Source: Gliomastix tumulicola
Taxonomy: Eukaryota > Ascomycota > Sordariomycetes > Hypocreales > Bionectriaceae
Length of the DNA stretch: 64,000 nucleotides
Assembly: GCA_001599755.1 (NCBI GenBank)
Contig: BCHX01000001.1
Coordinates: 6,200,001-6,264,000 of the forward strand
Direction: 5' to 3'
The position numbers and the translations under genes were made by a program. Of this stretch, positions 23,616 to 34,618 are shown piece by piece; position 1 is the stretch's first letter, and every line of letters begins with the position of its first letter. The notes below the pieces were generated by a model, which did no database searches, was not told the DNA's origin, and worked only from the letters and a program-made list of their open reading frames with translations.

Positions 23616-25805
23616 TCACCCCAGCCGAAACTGTTTCCTGGTAATATCCCATCCATCTGAGAAAAGCTTCTGTTTCTCCAACGCTTCCTCTCGGTTGATC
23701 TTCCACCATTTGTCTTCTTCATCCCTTTCCCACCCGACAAAGGGGCGAAAGAAACCGATTCGTTCGTAGTGGTCGCCAACTTTCTCTAACACCATTGCCA
23801 CAGGCTGGAAGACATAAAAGGTCCACCTGTCCCATTGCTTAGGTATTGGAGCAGCCGTGGGAAGAAGGGCGATTAATTCACCACGAACCAAGTTAACTCC
23901 TGTGGGATCGTAGTCCTCAAGGGCAGAGTAAAGGGTCCTACCCAGGCCACTTTTGACAGTGACATAGGTTCCATCCCTAGGTGTCTTTTTCGCCCATCCT
24001 TCCCGTTCTGAATTGGAATGCAAGACTTCAATGCTGATGGTGGTCGTATCGCCCTCTAGAAGAAGGGTGCTAGAGTATCGGTCTTGAAGAGAAGACATCT
24101 GGGGGTGGAAGTCGATGTCCTCGAGATTGGTCAGATTCCCGGCAAAATCCTGAAGCCATACCCGGTTGCCGGTGAAACTGTGCGTCAATAAATTATAAAA
24201 GTTACCGGATTCCACGGTGCCGTCCCAAGCAGCCCACGACCAGCTAGGAAAACCCGATCTTATCCGCCGAATGCTCTGCGAATTGGAGTGGCTCCAGAAG
24301 AGGCTAGTGATGAAGCGGGCTGACTTGGATCTGGTGCTGTTGCCGTCGTATGGCTGGTTCCTATCCCTTAGATGGTCATCCTTCAAGAATATAGGAATAC
24401 CCCAGAAGTGGTACACGGGATCCTTGGCTCTCTGGAAGGCGTTGAGGATCCCCTGAAAGGCGTTTAACATGTCCTCCCGATACGCAAGCTCCTTCATGGA
24501 GAACTCTGAAACATATCGCATATAATGGTCGGGCTCAGAGCCTGGGACTTTGTTTCGGAAAGCGCCTCTGCCGTAGGCCTCGTAGTTGAACTCCTCGCTC
24601 TTGGTGTGCAGCGAATCCAGGTCGACATCGAGCACCTCGCTGCAGTGCATGCTATTACATTCGAACAAGACTTGGTGGTTGGTGAATATCAGGCGCCTTT
24701 TGCTCAACAGGCCCTCCTGGAACGTCCACCCACGGGTGTGCCATTTGGATGTCTGAAGCAGGTATGGCGCCATCGGGAGGGTAGATAGCAGGGTCCTGCC
24801 CCGAATCCTGCACTGCAACTGTTGGACTCGCGCAGTCCCGTTGATTCCGGGGAGACCTGTCTCCGGTCCGTCTCCCGAAGCCGCGATGATTGTCAACGCG
24901 GCGTAGGTGTATACCAAGTCCATTTGGCGAATCTGGTGGCGCTTGTCGTTCTCATTAGACTGGTCGATGCAAATCCGATCAGCCCAGAGGTAGTTGAAGC
25001 CGAGCCCCAGAGCAACCGCGATGCTGTCCTCGATGACCTTGCTCAACCCGTTCAAGCACTCGTTGCTCTCAGACGATCTACCCCATACATAGGACAGGGC
25101 CACGTAACGGCATCTCTCGGGAGCGTCGACAACCTGGCGGCTGCGACAATCGAGGACGCGAAACTCGGACAGCCCTGAAACTCTCTCGTCGGAACACCGG
25201 CTGTGGTGGTTCTGCTCACAGTGGGATATCCATTCCCTGGCGTGTCGGAGATCAAACACGTGGGCGTCCAGCTCTCGGACATGGTAGAGGTTGGTGAGCG
25301 GTACGTCGCTCGACAGCGAGTCTAGGCTGAGATACCCCCGCTCGCGCAGCGACTCCTGCCTGACAAAGCGAAGGACTTCTGCCTGATAGGACGGCGTGAC
25401 GGCGAGGACGTTGGCCTTCCACTTCAGTTGTCGCGAGCGGGATCGCGGCAGCATGTCGTCCGGGTGGAAAGTTTCCAGACGGTACTGGCCGTCCTCGACC
25501 TCTGCCTTGAGCGCAGAGAGGTCGCGCGGTGCCATGCTCGCGAATATGCGGCACAGCGGGCATTCTGACGCCTCCAGCTCCTCGAGCGAGCCCAGATACC
25601 TGACAAAAGACTCGCCAATCTGCCGTCTGAAGACTCCGTCATCAATGTCCCGACACGCTGAGCAGAGGTCTGAACCATCTACATCAATCACGGGCGATGA
25701 TGCTTCGGTCAGCTTTGAGTTGGTGAGGGCGGTCGAGCCGGCGTCTTCATCGGTGCCGAACTCCTGAGTCTCCTCCGTGTTGCTGGCCTGGGCTGATGAA
25801 TCCAT
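23616..25805 (-). CDS. HET-domain (heterokaryon incompatibility) protein 2
   Basis: A 729-residue intronless protein. The frame is open to 25871 but that codon is TTG; the first ATG is at 25805 (MDSSAQASNTEETQEF). After an acidic N-terminus comes LCSACRDIDDGVFRRQIG with paired cysteines and a further CPLC, a common prelude to fungal HET domains. The HET domain has YVALSYVWGRSS, YLWADRICIDQSNENDKRHQ and RGWTFQEGLLSKRRLIF. The C-terminal part includes PSWSWAAWDG, typical of the longer HET family whose tail re-forms a beta domain. It differs strongly from HET protein 1 outside the domain, so the two are not recent duplicates. Expected role: non-self recognition or a cell-death effector. Confidence 0.9.
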   Translation of the reverse strand: MDSSAQASNTEETQEFGTDEDAGSTALTNSKLTEASSPVIDVDGSDLCSACRDIDDGVFRRQIGESFVRYLGSLEELEASECPLCRIFASMAPRDLSALKAEVEDGQYRLETFHPDDMLPRSRSRQLKWKANVLAVTPSYQAEVLRFVRQESLRERGYLSLDSLSSDVPLTNLYHVRELDAHVFDLRHAREWISHCEQNHHSRCSDERVSGLSEFRVLDCRSRQVVDAPERCRYVALSYVWGRSSESNECLNGLSKVIEDSIAVALGLGFNYLWADRICIDQSNENDKRHQIRQMDLVYTYAALTIIAASGDGPETGLPGINGTARVQQLQCRIRGRTLLSTLPMAPYLLQTSKWHTRGWTFQEGLLSKRRLIFTNHQVLFECNSMHCSEVLDVDLDSLHTKSEEFNYEAYGRGAFRNKVPGSEPDHYMRYVSEFSMKELAYREDMLNAFQGILNAFQRAKDPVYHFWGIPIFLKDDHLRDRNQPYDGNSTRSKSARFITSLFWSHSNSQSIRRIRSGFPSWSWAAWDGTVESGNFYNLLTHSFTGNRVWLQDFAGNLTNLEDIDFHPQMSSLQDRYSSTLLLEGDTTTISIEVLHSNSEREGWAKKTPRDGTYVTVKSGLGRTLYSALEDYDPTGVNLVRGELIALLPTAAPIPKQWDRWTFYVFQPVAMVLEKVGDHYERIGFFRPFVGWERDEEDKWWKINREEALEKQKLFSDGWDITRKQFRLG

Positions 25806-27238
25806 ATCAAGTGCAGGGTCAGTCGCATGACCGTGGGAGGGTTGGTTGGGGTTTGAGTTAAAGGCATTCAATCAATGAGGTGTGCAGCTTATCTCGACGC
25901 AGATGGTGTGGCAGTGGTATTAAGTATAGCTTGTGGATTGGTTACTTCTCGTATAGAGCATCTACAAGGCACTTGGCACTTGGAAGGCGTTTTGGGGTGC
26001 ATACTACTAGTACTTATCCATATTGTACTTGTGTCACTGCCTTATTGGCCAATCATCACTCTATCTGGCCGCAGCCCTCGTTGGCATACGTTTCCTGTGA
26101 TGCACCTCGGGAATGAGGACTCGTCTTCACTTTAAGAGCCTGAAATCAAGTAACAGAACCTTGGCGAATGCTACAAGCTGCTTCACTATAGCGTATGGCA
26201 AGCTTGATGTCCTCATCGTGAAGATGGTTCGCTCTGGGGTCGGGTCACCGGCTGCCTTGATGGCGGTTCCGGGGCAGTGCTGCCGATTGCGAACCAACGG
26301 GAGCTTGGGTAGACATAAATTAGTGGGCAAGTCAGCTAAGGAACAACACCTGCTGACGGTCATTATTTATGTCTCTGTCTAACATAGCCCCCCTGTCCCC
26401 TTATTTCCACTTCAGCCCCCCACTTCTGCCGTGTGAATCATCGCCTCCAAGCTCCTCCTCCAAAGTGCACAAACCCCAGCACCATGAGCTCATGAAATGC
26501 ACGATGCAGGCGCCGCCTCAGGACGCCTTGCACGCCTTGCAGGCCCTTCCGAGCCCAAGACCCGCCGAGTCCGGAATCTCACCTGCATATCTGTGCACAG
26601 CTGGCAGTCTGCCCAGCCCCGTCTCAGACCAATCGCGGCCATGCACTGCTGTCATCGTTGATAAGACTAAGAGCATGCCATCGCGCTTGGAGTTGGGGGT
26701 CCGTCCCTGTAGGGCGCTATTCGTCGATGGTGCGTGCCGTGGAGCCAGCCCTTGTCTTCCCGCTCGTTGACAGGCTCGAATTGCGGGCGGGCTGGGGCCT
26801 GTCGTGCCTGTCGTGCCTGTGAAACAGCTGCGGACAGTCACGCCGCCCGGGGCAGGGCAGGCCAGGCCAGGCCGATGCTGGTCAAGTGGCGGTGGGAGCC
26901 TGGAGTGCAGCCTGGAGCTGCCTGGTTTGCAGGTCGGCCGCCTGCAGGATGGACATGGATGGGACGCTAGATGCTGGATGCTGGATGCTTGTGTCACTTA
27001 GGTGACCCCCATGCAATCAGCATTATGCGGAGACAAGCACGCCTCTCACGGGCTATAAAGCTGTCACCGTCTCTTGCTCTCTCGTCTTTTGTTCATCCCA
27101 GACCGCATCGTTTCCCCTCCTCTTCTTCATTCCGCACCGATCTTGGTTCTATCCCTTATCTTACTAAGGGACCTTTAACCTTATCCATCTTTTTATCTAC
27201 ACTCTCTTTAACCACAGTTACAGTCATAGTCGCCCACC
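25806..27238. other. 1.4 kb divergent promoter region
   Basis: Separates HET gene 2 from the AAA ATPase gene. The stretch 26800-27000 is GC-rich with short direct repeats (CCTGTCGTG twice, GGCCA and GCTGGAT units). C/T-rich sequence at 27065-27220 is a likely leader. The open frames at 26369-26997 look like by-products of base composition. Confidence 0.5.
27054..27059 (+). promoter_or_regulatory. TATA-like element of the AAA ATPase gene
   Basis: TATAAA in the context GGCTATAAAGC, 180 nt before the ATG at 27239 and just upstream of a C/T-rich initiator region. Confidence 0.5.
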
Positions 27239-29412
27239 ATGGCGTCCACGACAGACCAGGAGGCCACCAGGGTCGCCGTCGCTCCCACCAAGGACGACCC
27301 CGAGCCGCAGGCCGACCAGACGTCTGTTGACGCCCCCGCGGTGTCCGCTGAGCCAGCCTCCGAGGCCACCTCCGAGCCTGACAAGAAGGACACCAACGAG
27401 GAGAAGACTGGAGAGGAGGAGACCAAGGAGGAGGAGAAGGAGAAGATCCTCGTCGGCGCCGTCTCCGAGATCAAGGAGCTGTACGCCAAGTACGACAAGG
27501 ACGGCAACCGATCCTGGTCCGAGGAGGCCCCCGATGACCTCGTCGAGGCTGCAGAGAACGAGAAGAGCCTCAAGTATGCTGTTCTCGTGCGCAAGAGTAA
27601 GTCCATCCACCCCTCCTCTCCTATCATCGCCCCTGTCTCACACCCACTCCAGAGAAGCCCAAGGAGGCCGACTCTACCAAGCCCCTCATCATCGACAGCC
27701 TCATCATCCAGTCTCCCTACCTGAAGAAGGTGCTCTGCACTGTGATGAAGGACTACCCGGGCATCGTCCCCAACGTCTCACGATTGGTCTTCTACGCGCC
27801 CTTCGAGTGCTTCGTCCACCGGTGGAACGAGTTCACGGCCGAGCTCGCGTCCCCGGACCACGACGAGCTCACCAAGGAGCACCTCACCCTGCTGCACAGC
27901 ATCCTCAAGGAGGAGCTCGGCCACATCATCACCCTGCGCCACGACTACTTCAAGAACAAGGCCATCACCTTTGACCACCTCTGGGCGCTCTTCGTCCCCG
28001 GCGACACTGTTTTGACCGCCAAGCACGGCAAGCCCATCGCCGTCCGCTTCAAGCGCGGCTTCTTCGGCATGACGAACGGCGGCCGCGCCTACCAGATGGA
28101 GTGCGAGTACATCGACTGGGACGGCCTCACCCTGGGATGGGTGGGCACCACGCTGACGGTGCTGGAGTTTGTCGGCGCCAAGCCCTTCATCGAGCTCTCG
28201 GCGTACCCGATCCAGTTCCACGAGCAGCCCGAGGTCATCAGGGCCGTGCTCGAGATGCGCGGCCGCAAGTTTGAGAGTCTCTGCGGCTACCACTACAAGG
28301 CCTACGAGGGCGTGGCCTTTTACCACCCGGAGATGGATCCGTCCAAGACCAGCTCCGACTCCGTCGCTACGCGCATCGTGATTGATGCCGCGAGCTGGGA
28401 GAAGGCCAACCCGGACCACCAGATCTACCCGCGCACCCTGAATGACAGCGAGGATACTGGCTACCGGTCGCGCCGGGGCAGCATCTCCAGCGACAGCGAG
28501 GACTACTTCAGCGACGCCGGCTCGGAGGGCGAGGCGGTGGCGGTGCCCAAGCTCCAGGACGACCAGGTCCTCATGACGGCGGCCACGCTCCGCGGCTACT
28601 CGCTCCGCACCAGGCGCTGGATGGAGTTCTTCGTCGACCTCGTCAAGGAGGTCGAGTTCGACGACAACGCCTTCGACTCGCTCGTCCTCGACAAGGACCA
28701 CAAGGAGCTCATCCTCGCCTTCGCGCAGAGCCAGGTCCGGTTCAAGGACTCCTTCGACGACATCATCTCGGGCAAGGGCAAGGGCATCATCATGCTCCTG
28801 TCGGGCGGGCCCGGCATCGGCAAGACGCTCACGGCCGAGTCCGTCGCCGAGGAGATGCACGCGCCGCTGTACGTCATGGGCGCCGGCGACCTGGGCACGG
28901 AGCCGCACGAGCTGGAGCGCAACCTCGGCGAGGTGCTCACCATGGTCTCCAACTGGAACGCGGTGCTGCTGCTCGACGAGTGCGACATCTTCCTCGAGGC
29001 GCGCTCCTCGGCCGACATGCACCGCAACCGCATCGTCGGCATCTTCCTCCGCATGCTCGAGTACTACGAGGGCATCCTCTTCCTCACGACGAACCGCGTC
29101 CGCGACATGGACCCGGCCTTCGAGAGCCGCATCCACATGTCGCTCGAGTACCCGGACCTCGACTGCAACTCGCGCGCCACCGTCTGGCGCACGTTCCTCG
29201 CGCGCGTCGTCAACCCGGACAAGAAGTTCTTCGGGCAGGCCGTGTACGACGTCTCGGACAAGGACATCGTGCGGCTGAGCAATCTCAACCTCAACGGGCG
29301 GCAGATCAAGAACGCCATCAAGATGGCCAATCTGCTGTCGTGCCAGCAGGGCGAGAAGCTCACCTTCACGCACATCCAGAAGGTCCTCCGGGTGCAGGGT
29401 CACTCGCTGTAA
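27239..29412 (+). CDS. AAA-family ATPase
   Basis: A 705-residue ATPase. Exons 27239-27596 and 27653-29412; the intron is GTAAGT...CCAG. Residues 1-90 are a low-complexity acidic leader rich in Glu/Lys. The middle part, about 150-330, is the conserved N-terminal domain usually found before fungal AAA modules of this type (DUF7025-like, from memory). The AAA core has Walker A GGPGIGKT at 504-511, Walker B LLLDECD near 558-564, sensor 1 FLTTNRV and the arginine-finger region FESRIHMSLEYPDL. These proteins use ATP to remodel protein complexes; the substrate of this large fungal family is unknown. Codon use is strongly GC-biased and a TATA element precedes the gene, suggesting good expression. Confidence 0.9.
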
Positions 29413-29947
29413 GTAAGGGGGGAAACACAGAGGAATTCATGATATCAATGATACGATAGGGAACAGGAGTTTTAGTCTAGATTACATGTGCATCATTCAA
29501 TTCCACAAGGATTTTCTTTTGGCAAGATGAAGTCGTTGAATGCATTTGATTAAGTGAGCATATGCAGATGGATGCTATCAACGCTCGACATTTGCGCCCC
29601 TGAGACGCGGCACAATCAATCCATGGATAATTATAGGTAACTAACTAACCGCCAGAAGGGGTAGCTGGATCCTTGCTGGTGCGTGAGCCAAGCAATCCCA
29701 TGCGCGCGCACATTGGCCGTTCTCATCGGTCGGTCGAGACCCTGAGGCTGGGCCGCAGTAAGGCGGCCGCGCGAGGCGAAACTGACCCTGCAACTTCCAT
29801 ATTGCTCAGCCCCCGAAAGACCCACCGGTCAGCAGGAAAGAATCCCATGCCATCATTATTGTTCTAAATAGCCAAAATATAAAAAGTCGCTGGATGCCCG
29901 ATGCGTGCGCTTCGGGGGTAAAAGTGCATCATGCTCCCATTTTCAAA
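29413..29947. other. Intergenic region
   Basis: Spacer between two same-strand genes; it holds the 3' UTR of the ATPase and the promoter of the CorA-like gene. No other feature is recognised. Confidence 0.5.
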
Positions 29948-31755
29948 ATGAGCTCGTACAGCTCTGCGCAGTCCGTCAGCTCTACGAGCTCCCAAGGTAT
30001 AGTATTCTTGATTGACTACTACACAATGAGTTCGTACCGAGGAAGAATCCTGAACTGATGATTTTTTTTAGATGTCCATGAGGCAGTCTGGGGCGACAAT
30101 ACAGAGATGCTGGAGAAGACGAGGGCATACCAGGAAAGGGCAAAGAGGGCTCTGAAAAAAGAAATCATCCCCCCCTTGGCCCCAAATCCGTGGAGAGCCA
30201 GCAGCAACATCAGCAGCAGCAGCAGCAGCAGCAACTCTCAACACGATAACCCCTGGAGACTCAGCATATTTGAGCTCTCAGAGCACGATGCGCCCTCCTC
30301 CCACCGCTTCGAGAACCCGCCAGAGCTCCTCAAGTACTGGCGGACCGCGCCAAACGACGTGCAACCGACCCGGCGCGTCGTGATCCTCGAGGACATGAAC
30401 GCGAGGATGATCGAGCTCCTCGGGGTCCTGCTGGGCATCCCGCCCGAGTTCTTCCTCGCGCACTGCGCCAGGAGGACGAGCCTGAGCCTCATGGACCGCT
30501 CCTATGCCAAGAAGGGGACCTCGGCCTACTGGAAGGTCGAGGTGCCGCACATACGGAGTGTGCCGGAGGGTTTCGACGGGCCGAAGCTACGGTACAGCAT
30601 CAAAGCCGGCCTCTTCTACCGTGGTTCGTCCACGATCGGGGAGAATATCTCGACCATCAACTTCTCCTCCCCCGTGTCGTATTGGGGGAGCAGACACGGA
30701 GATGGCTCGTGGACAGGTAAGCAGGCAAGCCCANTTGTTTAAACAAACAAACAAAAAAAAAAAAAAAAAAAGGTCGAGTCTGACATCCAAGCTGTTGTTT
30801 CATGTGGCTAGCGGTTATCGTGGTCGACTCCTCACTCGTCTGGGTACGCAAGCCGGAAACGGGAGAAGTCGTCCATCTTGAAAACCTGAAGCCGAATCTG
30901 CCCGAATTCTACGAAGCGCTGGTCGACCCGCCGCCGGACGACGAGGTGCTTCAGCCGTACGAACGGCCCCTCTTCGACGCCATGGCAGCGGCCTACAGCC
31001 GTCTACCCCCCACCACCGCCGCCGGAGACGCAGGTGGTGGTGATGATCCCTTCGCAGCGACCGCCCCGGTCCGGAACCTCATACGCTCCGCGTGGGAGGA
31101 CGACATCCTGCGCGAGGCGGCCGATGCGGACACCGACATCTACGAGCACGAGGATATCCAGTTTGAGGGCCTGGCCACGCCCGAGCAGTCGGACAAGCTC
31201 ATCGTCGCCTACCAGGACTGGATCCTCCGGCGACGGGCCGTGAGGGAGGACCTCGACATGGTGAGGCTGATCCTCTGGACGTTCTGCCGTCGGGACAGCA
31301 CCCGCCGACCTGATACCGACGCGTCCGGCGGCGGCGGGGAGAAGGAGGAGTGGTGCCGCCTCGAGCAGAGACTGGAGGACCTGGACACAAAGATGAGCAA
31401 CCACATGAAGACGTACGCCCAGCTGTCCATCATGCGCGAGTCCTTCGAGGGCCATCGGCAGACCGTTACATCAGCCCGGCTGGCCAAGAGTTCCGGGCGA
31501 CTGCTCAACCTCGCGACCATCTTCGTGCCGTTCACGCTGGTGGCGTCCATCTTCTCCATGAACGGGAGCTATGCGGCGGGGGAGAGCCGCTTCTTCATTT
31601 TCTGGGCCGTCTCGATCCCGTGTGCCCTGGCCTTGCTCGTCTGGGTCATGTATACAGAGTTCTGGGTCACGGTGTGGAAGAGGTTCAGGGCCGGGTGGTC
31701 TGGAAGCGTCATCTCCACGCGTCGCCATGTCTTCGATGAAGAGAAGGCGGAGTAG
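29948..31755 (+). CDS. CorA-like divalent-cation transporter-related membrane protein
   Basis: A 545-residue protein. Exons 29948-29996, 30072-30716 and 30812-31755. The first exon encodes only MSSYSSAQSVSSTSSQ. A poly-Ser run follows, then a long cytosolic region, a helical stretch (RLEQRLEDLDTKMSNHMKTY) and two C-terminal membrane segments joined by a short loop. The CorA pore signature GMN is SMN here (FSMNGSYAAGE, near residue 480). The family forms pentameric Mg2+ channels; many fungal members with degenerate GMN have no proven transport. Intron 2 contains an N (30734) and an A tract of 18, so its exact length may be off. Both splice joins are in phase 1 and restore the frame. Confidence 0.82.
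30211..30233 (+). repeat. CAG microsatellite (poly-Ser in frame)
   Basis: About seven to eight CAG/AGC units inside exon 2 of the CorA-like gene, read as consecutive serines. Repeat length is likely to vary between strains. Confidence 0.85.
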
Positions 31756-33114
31756 CAGGATTTTGGGAGCTTTGGGGTTACGAGATTCAGTCGACCCTGA
31801 CCAGCTCGAAGTGTTGTATGTGAGGCTTATCACGGCCTGTTCTCTCTTGTTTCGGCTTGTGGGATGCCCAGAGTTCCGAGCACTCTTGGACTTCTCCAAG
31901 CTCTTTGGTCATCTTAAGCGGAGTTGGTCACTATGTCACGGAAGACAGTCAGCTGGAACACTGTATTTTAGCGTTGAAAGACATCGACAGTGAGCATGAC
32001 GGTTCTCACCTCGTTACGGCAATTTTAGGAGCGGTTGACGGATGGGGCTTTGCTTCAATGCTTGGATATTTCGTGTTTGGATAATGCTAGCAATAACGAT
32101 ATAATGATGAGATTCCTTTCGCTTGATCAGTACAACATACTCTTTCTAATGATCCCATAGCCCTCCTACGCCGATACGACATCCAATATGATCACAAGGT
32201 TCACCGGCTCCTCTGCAGCACGTTGGTGGACAATTATCTGATGAAAGGTATCAGAGAACGATTTAGGGCCATCACCGCGTTAGACTTAAAAAACTTCAAC
32301 ACTCAGCCTGAGATTTCAACTAGGCGGTCTTGAGGCCTCAGATCGAGGATACTAAAACGACAACGCAGTTCTTAGGCCGCTATAGTTCAAGTATCGGACT
32401 CTCACTTTCAGAGAGGAGAGACCGAGTTCGTCGACGACCCCTTAAACATAGGGAATACCACGTTCAGACAGTAGTTTCACGTATCCAGCAGTCTCCAAGT
32501 GTGTTGCGCCTCTATATCAGCATGACACGGCTGGCGTGGGGAGGCGGCTCTATCCCTATTCCATCCGAGCAGCAATCCCGGCACGGTTGATATAAAGTGG
32601 TCCCGCGGTATCATAGAGGTGTTGCGGTGTCTGAATAGTAAGATAGTACTCTCAGGCTACTTTATACATCGCCTGTCTAGTAGCAAGATTCAGTTGCTGG
32701 GTGGATCTTACATCAAGTCTGGCCTTGAAGGCATTCAAAATGGTAGAACCAAGTTAGTGCCGAAAGTGTTCCTTCTCCGTATCGAGTTATCGAGGTGATC
32801 TTTGTGTTGCTCTATTCATCGCTAATAAACGGCTTTAACTCCACTCAGGGTTAATGCAGCCTGGGACGGGCGGCGACGCAACATTTCGTATCTTGGCGGG
32901 GACGCGGCTAGAACCAGACTCTTGCATTGTAAACGATGTTGCAAGGGAGAAAGGCGAAGGAAGAGGAGTACAAAGGGATATAAAGAAGCTAGCAGTAAGC
33001 CAGGATAACATCAATTTCCCCTCCTCCACAGCGAGCCGCCAGATGACAGACAGCCAGCTGCGGCTGCAGGTCTTTGGGCGACTCCGAGATAAGAGTCTTC
33101 AGATTCAGCCAAGG
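31756..33114. other. 1.36 kb intergenic, convergent, AT-richer
   Basis: Between the CorA-like and SDR genes. From about 32080 to 32830 the base composition drops towards AT, with many stops in every frame. It could be decayed mobile DNA, but no terminal repeats, target duplications or transposase pieces could be read. Confidence 0.5.
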
Positions 33115-34032
33115 TTAGAACAACATTCTCATCTTGAGCTTATCCTTCTCGATGATCTCATCTTTCTTTTCTAAAAGCTCCTGCATATCCCACGGGCAGC
33201 TCACGTATCTGCCACCCAACCACTCCCTGCGCTCGGCAGCCAACCAGACAATCGTATCGCCAGCTATGTCCGAACGATCGGGCAATAAATTCCGCATGTT
33301 CTCGGGCAAATCCTTGCTCATCTGCGTTTTGATCGCACCCGGATTGACACAAAAAGCCAAGAGTCCTTGGTCAGCATATTCGAGCTGCAAAGTTTCGGTC
33401 CACCTCAGGATTGCCAGTTTCGAACTTCGATAGCTCCCATTCCCAGGGCGAGCAGTCAGTGCGCCGGAAGAAGACACGTTGATTATCGTGCATAGACCGC
33501 CGGAACTACTAGCCCGCGTTGCGAGTTGCGTGGGAAGAAACGTGCGCACCATGTTGAAGAGGCCGCGCACATTGACTTCCCACGTCCGCCAGTAGACATC
33601 TGGGTCTGAATCGAGGATGGGCTTATATGGTTCTTGGTGGGCTGCGTTGTTGATGACAACATCTAGACGTCCGTCGAAGGCCTGCGACACGACGATGTCG
33701 TGCACAGCTTGGACGCTGTCCTGCTTTGCGATGTCGACCGTGCAGGCTAGCACCATGGGCTCTGGGCGTCCGGCTTCCGTCGCAGCCAACTTCAACTTGC
33801 GGACGAGATCATCTGACACGCCGTGTAGATCGACGACTGCAATGGCAGACGCCCCTGCACGAGCAAAGGCTGTGGCCGTGGCATAACCGACTCCGTCTTC
33901 CCAGGCTGCGCCCGTGACCAGAACATGCTTGCCAGCCAAGTCCAGCTTCAATAGGGAGATATAGTCGTACGTCGTAGAGTGATGCGTGGCAGTAAAGGAG
34001 CCACCAGCTAGCTCTCTTCTCGTCGTCGACAT
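33115..34032 (-). CDS. Short-chain dehydrogenase/reductase
   Basis: A 305-residue NAD(P)H-dependent oxidoreductase, intronless. The ATG at 34032 (MSTTRRELAGG) is the start; the open frame above it begins only with GTG. Rossmann cofactor motif: LVTGAAWEDGVGYATA, a TGxxxGxG motif with two extra residues. Then VVDLHG, TVDIAKQDSV, NNAAHQEP (NNAG equivalent), INVSSSGA (catalytic Ser), YRSSK (catalytic Tyr and Lys) and VNPGAIKT. The C-terminus is a charged helix, ELLEKKDEIIEKDKLKM. The acidic residue after the second beta strand (VDL) favours NAD over NADP. The substrate is unknown. A consensus TGACGTCA lies about 200 nt upstream. Confidence 0.9.
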   Translation of the reverse strand: MSTTRRELAGGSFTATHHSTTYDYISLLKLDLAGKHVLVTGAAWEDGVGYATATAFARAGASAIAVVDLHGVSDDLVRKLKLAATEAGRPEPMVLACTVDIAKQDSVQAVHDIVVSQAFDGRLDVVINNAAHQEPYKPILDSDPDVYWRTWEVNVRGLFNMVRTFLPTQLATRASSSGGLCTIINVSSSGALTARPGNGSYRSSKLAILRWTETLQLEYADQGLLAFCVNPGAIKTQMSKDLPENMRNLLPDRSDIAGDTIVWLAAERREWLGGRYVSCPWDMQELLEKKDEIIEKDKLKMRMLF

Positions 34033-34618
34033 TGTTTGGGCTTCTCGTTGCTTGGAGACCGTACAGTTGAGGCCTGGCACGTGAGTGAAAGACGTTTTTT
34101 TTTTGGCGTAGATCGAGGTTGTGGCTTGTGGGAAGGACCATAAGTCACCTTGTTCTGCAGTCCAACTCTGCGGTATTTAACGGTGTGTCAGGCTTTGGGC
34201 CCCCCCGTGACGAAGGGTGCCAAGGGGCTGACGTCACGGCGGCAGCTCAAGGCCGCACTCCCGCCAGGAACAAACCCGGGGGTGCAATTATTCCTGGACC
34301 CGAGCGCGGCCGTGGAAACTGAGAGCGACGGGAAGGATCGGAGACGGAGCGGGGGCCGGCCGGGGGGAGTGGGGCGCCGGCGAGGAGGATCTCCGGCAAT
34401 GTTGGACGGTGTACAGAGTACCCCACGTAGGAGAGAGAAGACCATTCGTAGTACATGGACAAATGTACCACGAGTATTACTACTTACATATCAGTAGGTC
34501 AGTAAGCCTAGCAGGTCACTAAGATAGATTAAATCAGAACCTGAAACTACGATATTCCACCAAACGACGCATAGTTACCGCTTCGCCCTCTGGCCCATCT
34601 ACTTGAATCAAGGCCAAA
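34033..34618. other. Promoter of the SDR gene and 3' flank of GCN5
   Basis: GC-rich 586-nt spacer. The only recognisable signal is the TGACGTCA at 34229-34236. Confidence 0.5.
34229..34236. promoter_or_regulatory. CRE/ATF-type site TGACGTCA
   Basis: A perfect 8-bp palindrome 197 nt upstream of the SDR start. It is the consensus for bZIP factors of the ATF/CREB type (Atf1-like in fungi), which act in stress and sporulation responses. Function here is inferred from position only. Confidence 0.5.

Noticed and set aside
27778..29403. 541-residue open frame antisense to the AAA ATPase
   Set aside because: Mirror of strongly GC3-biased codons; the sense frame has all AAA motifs.
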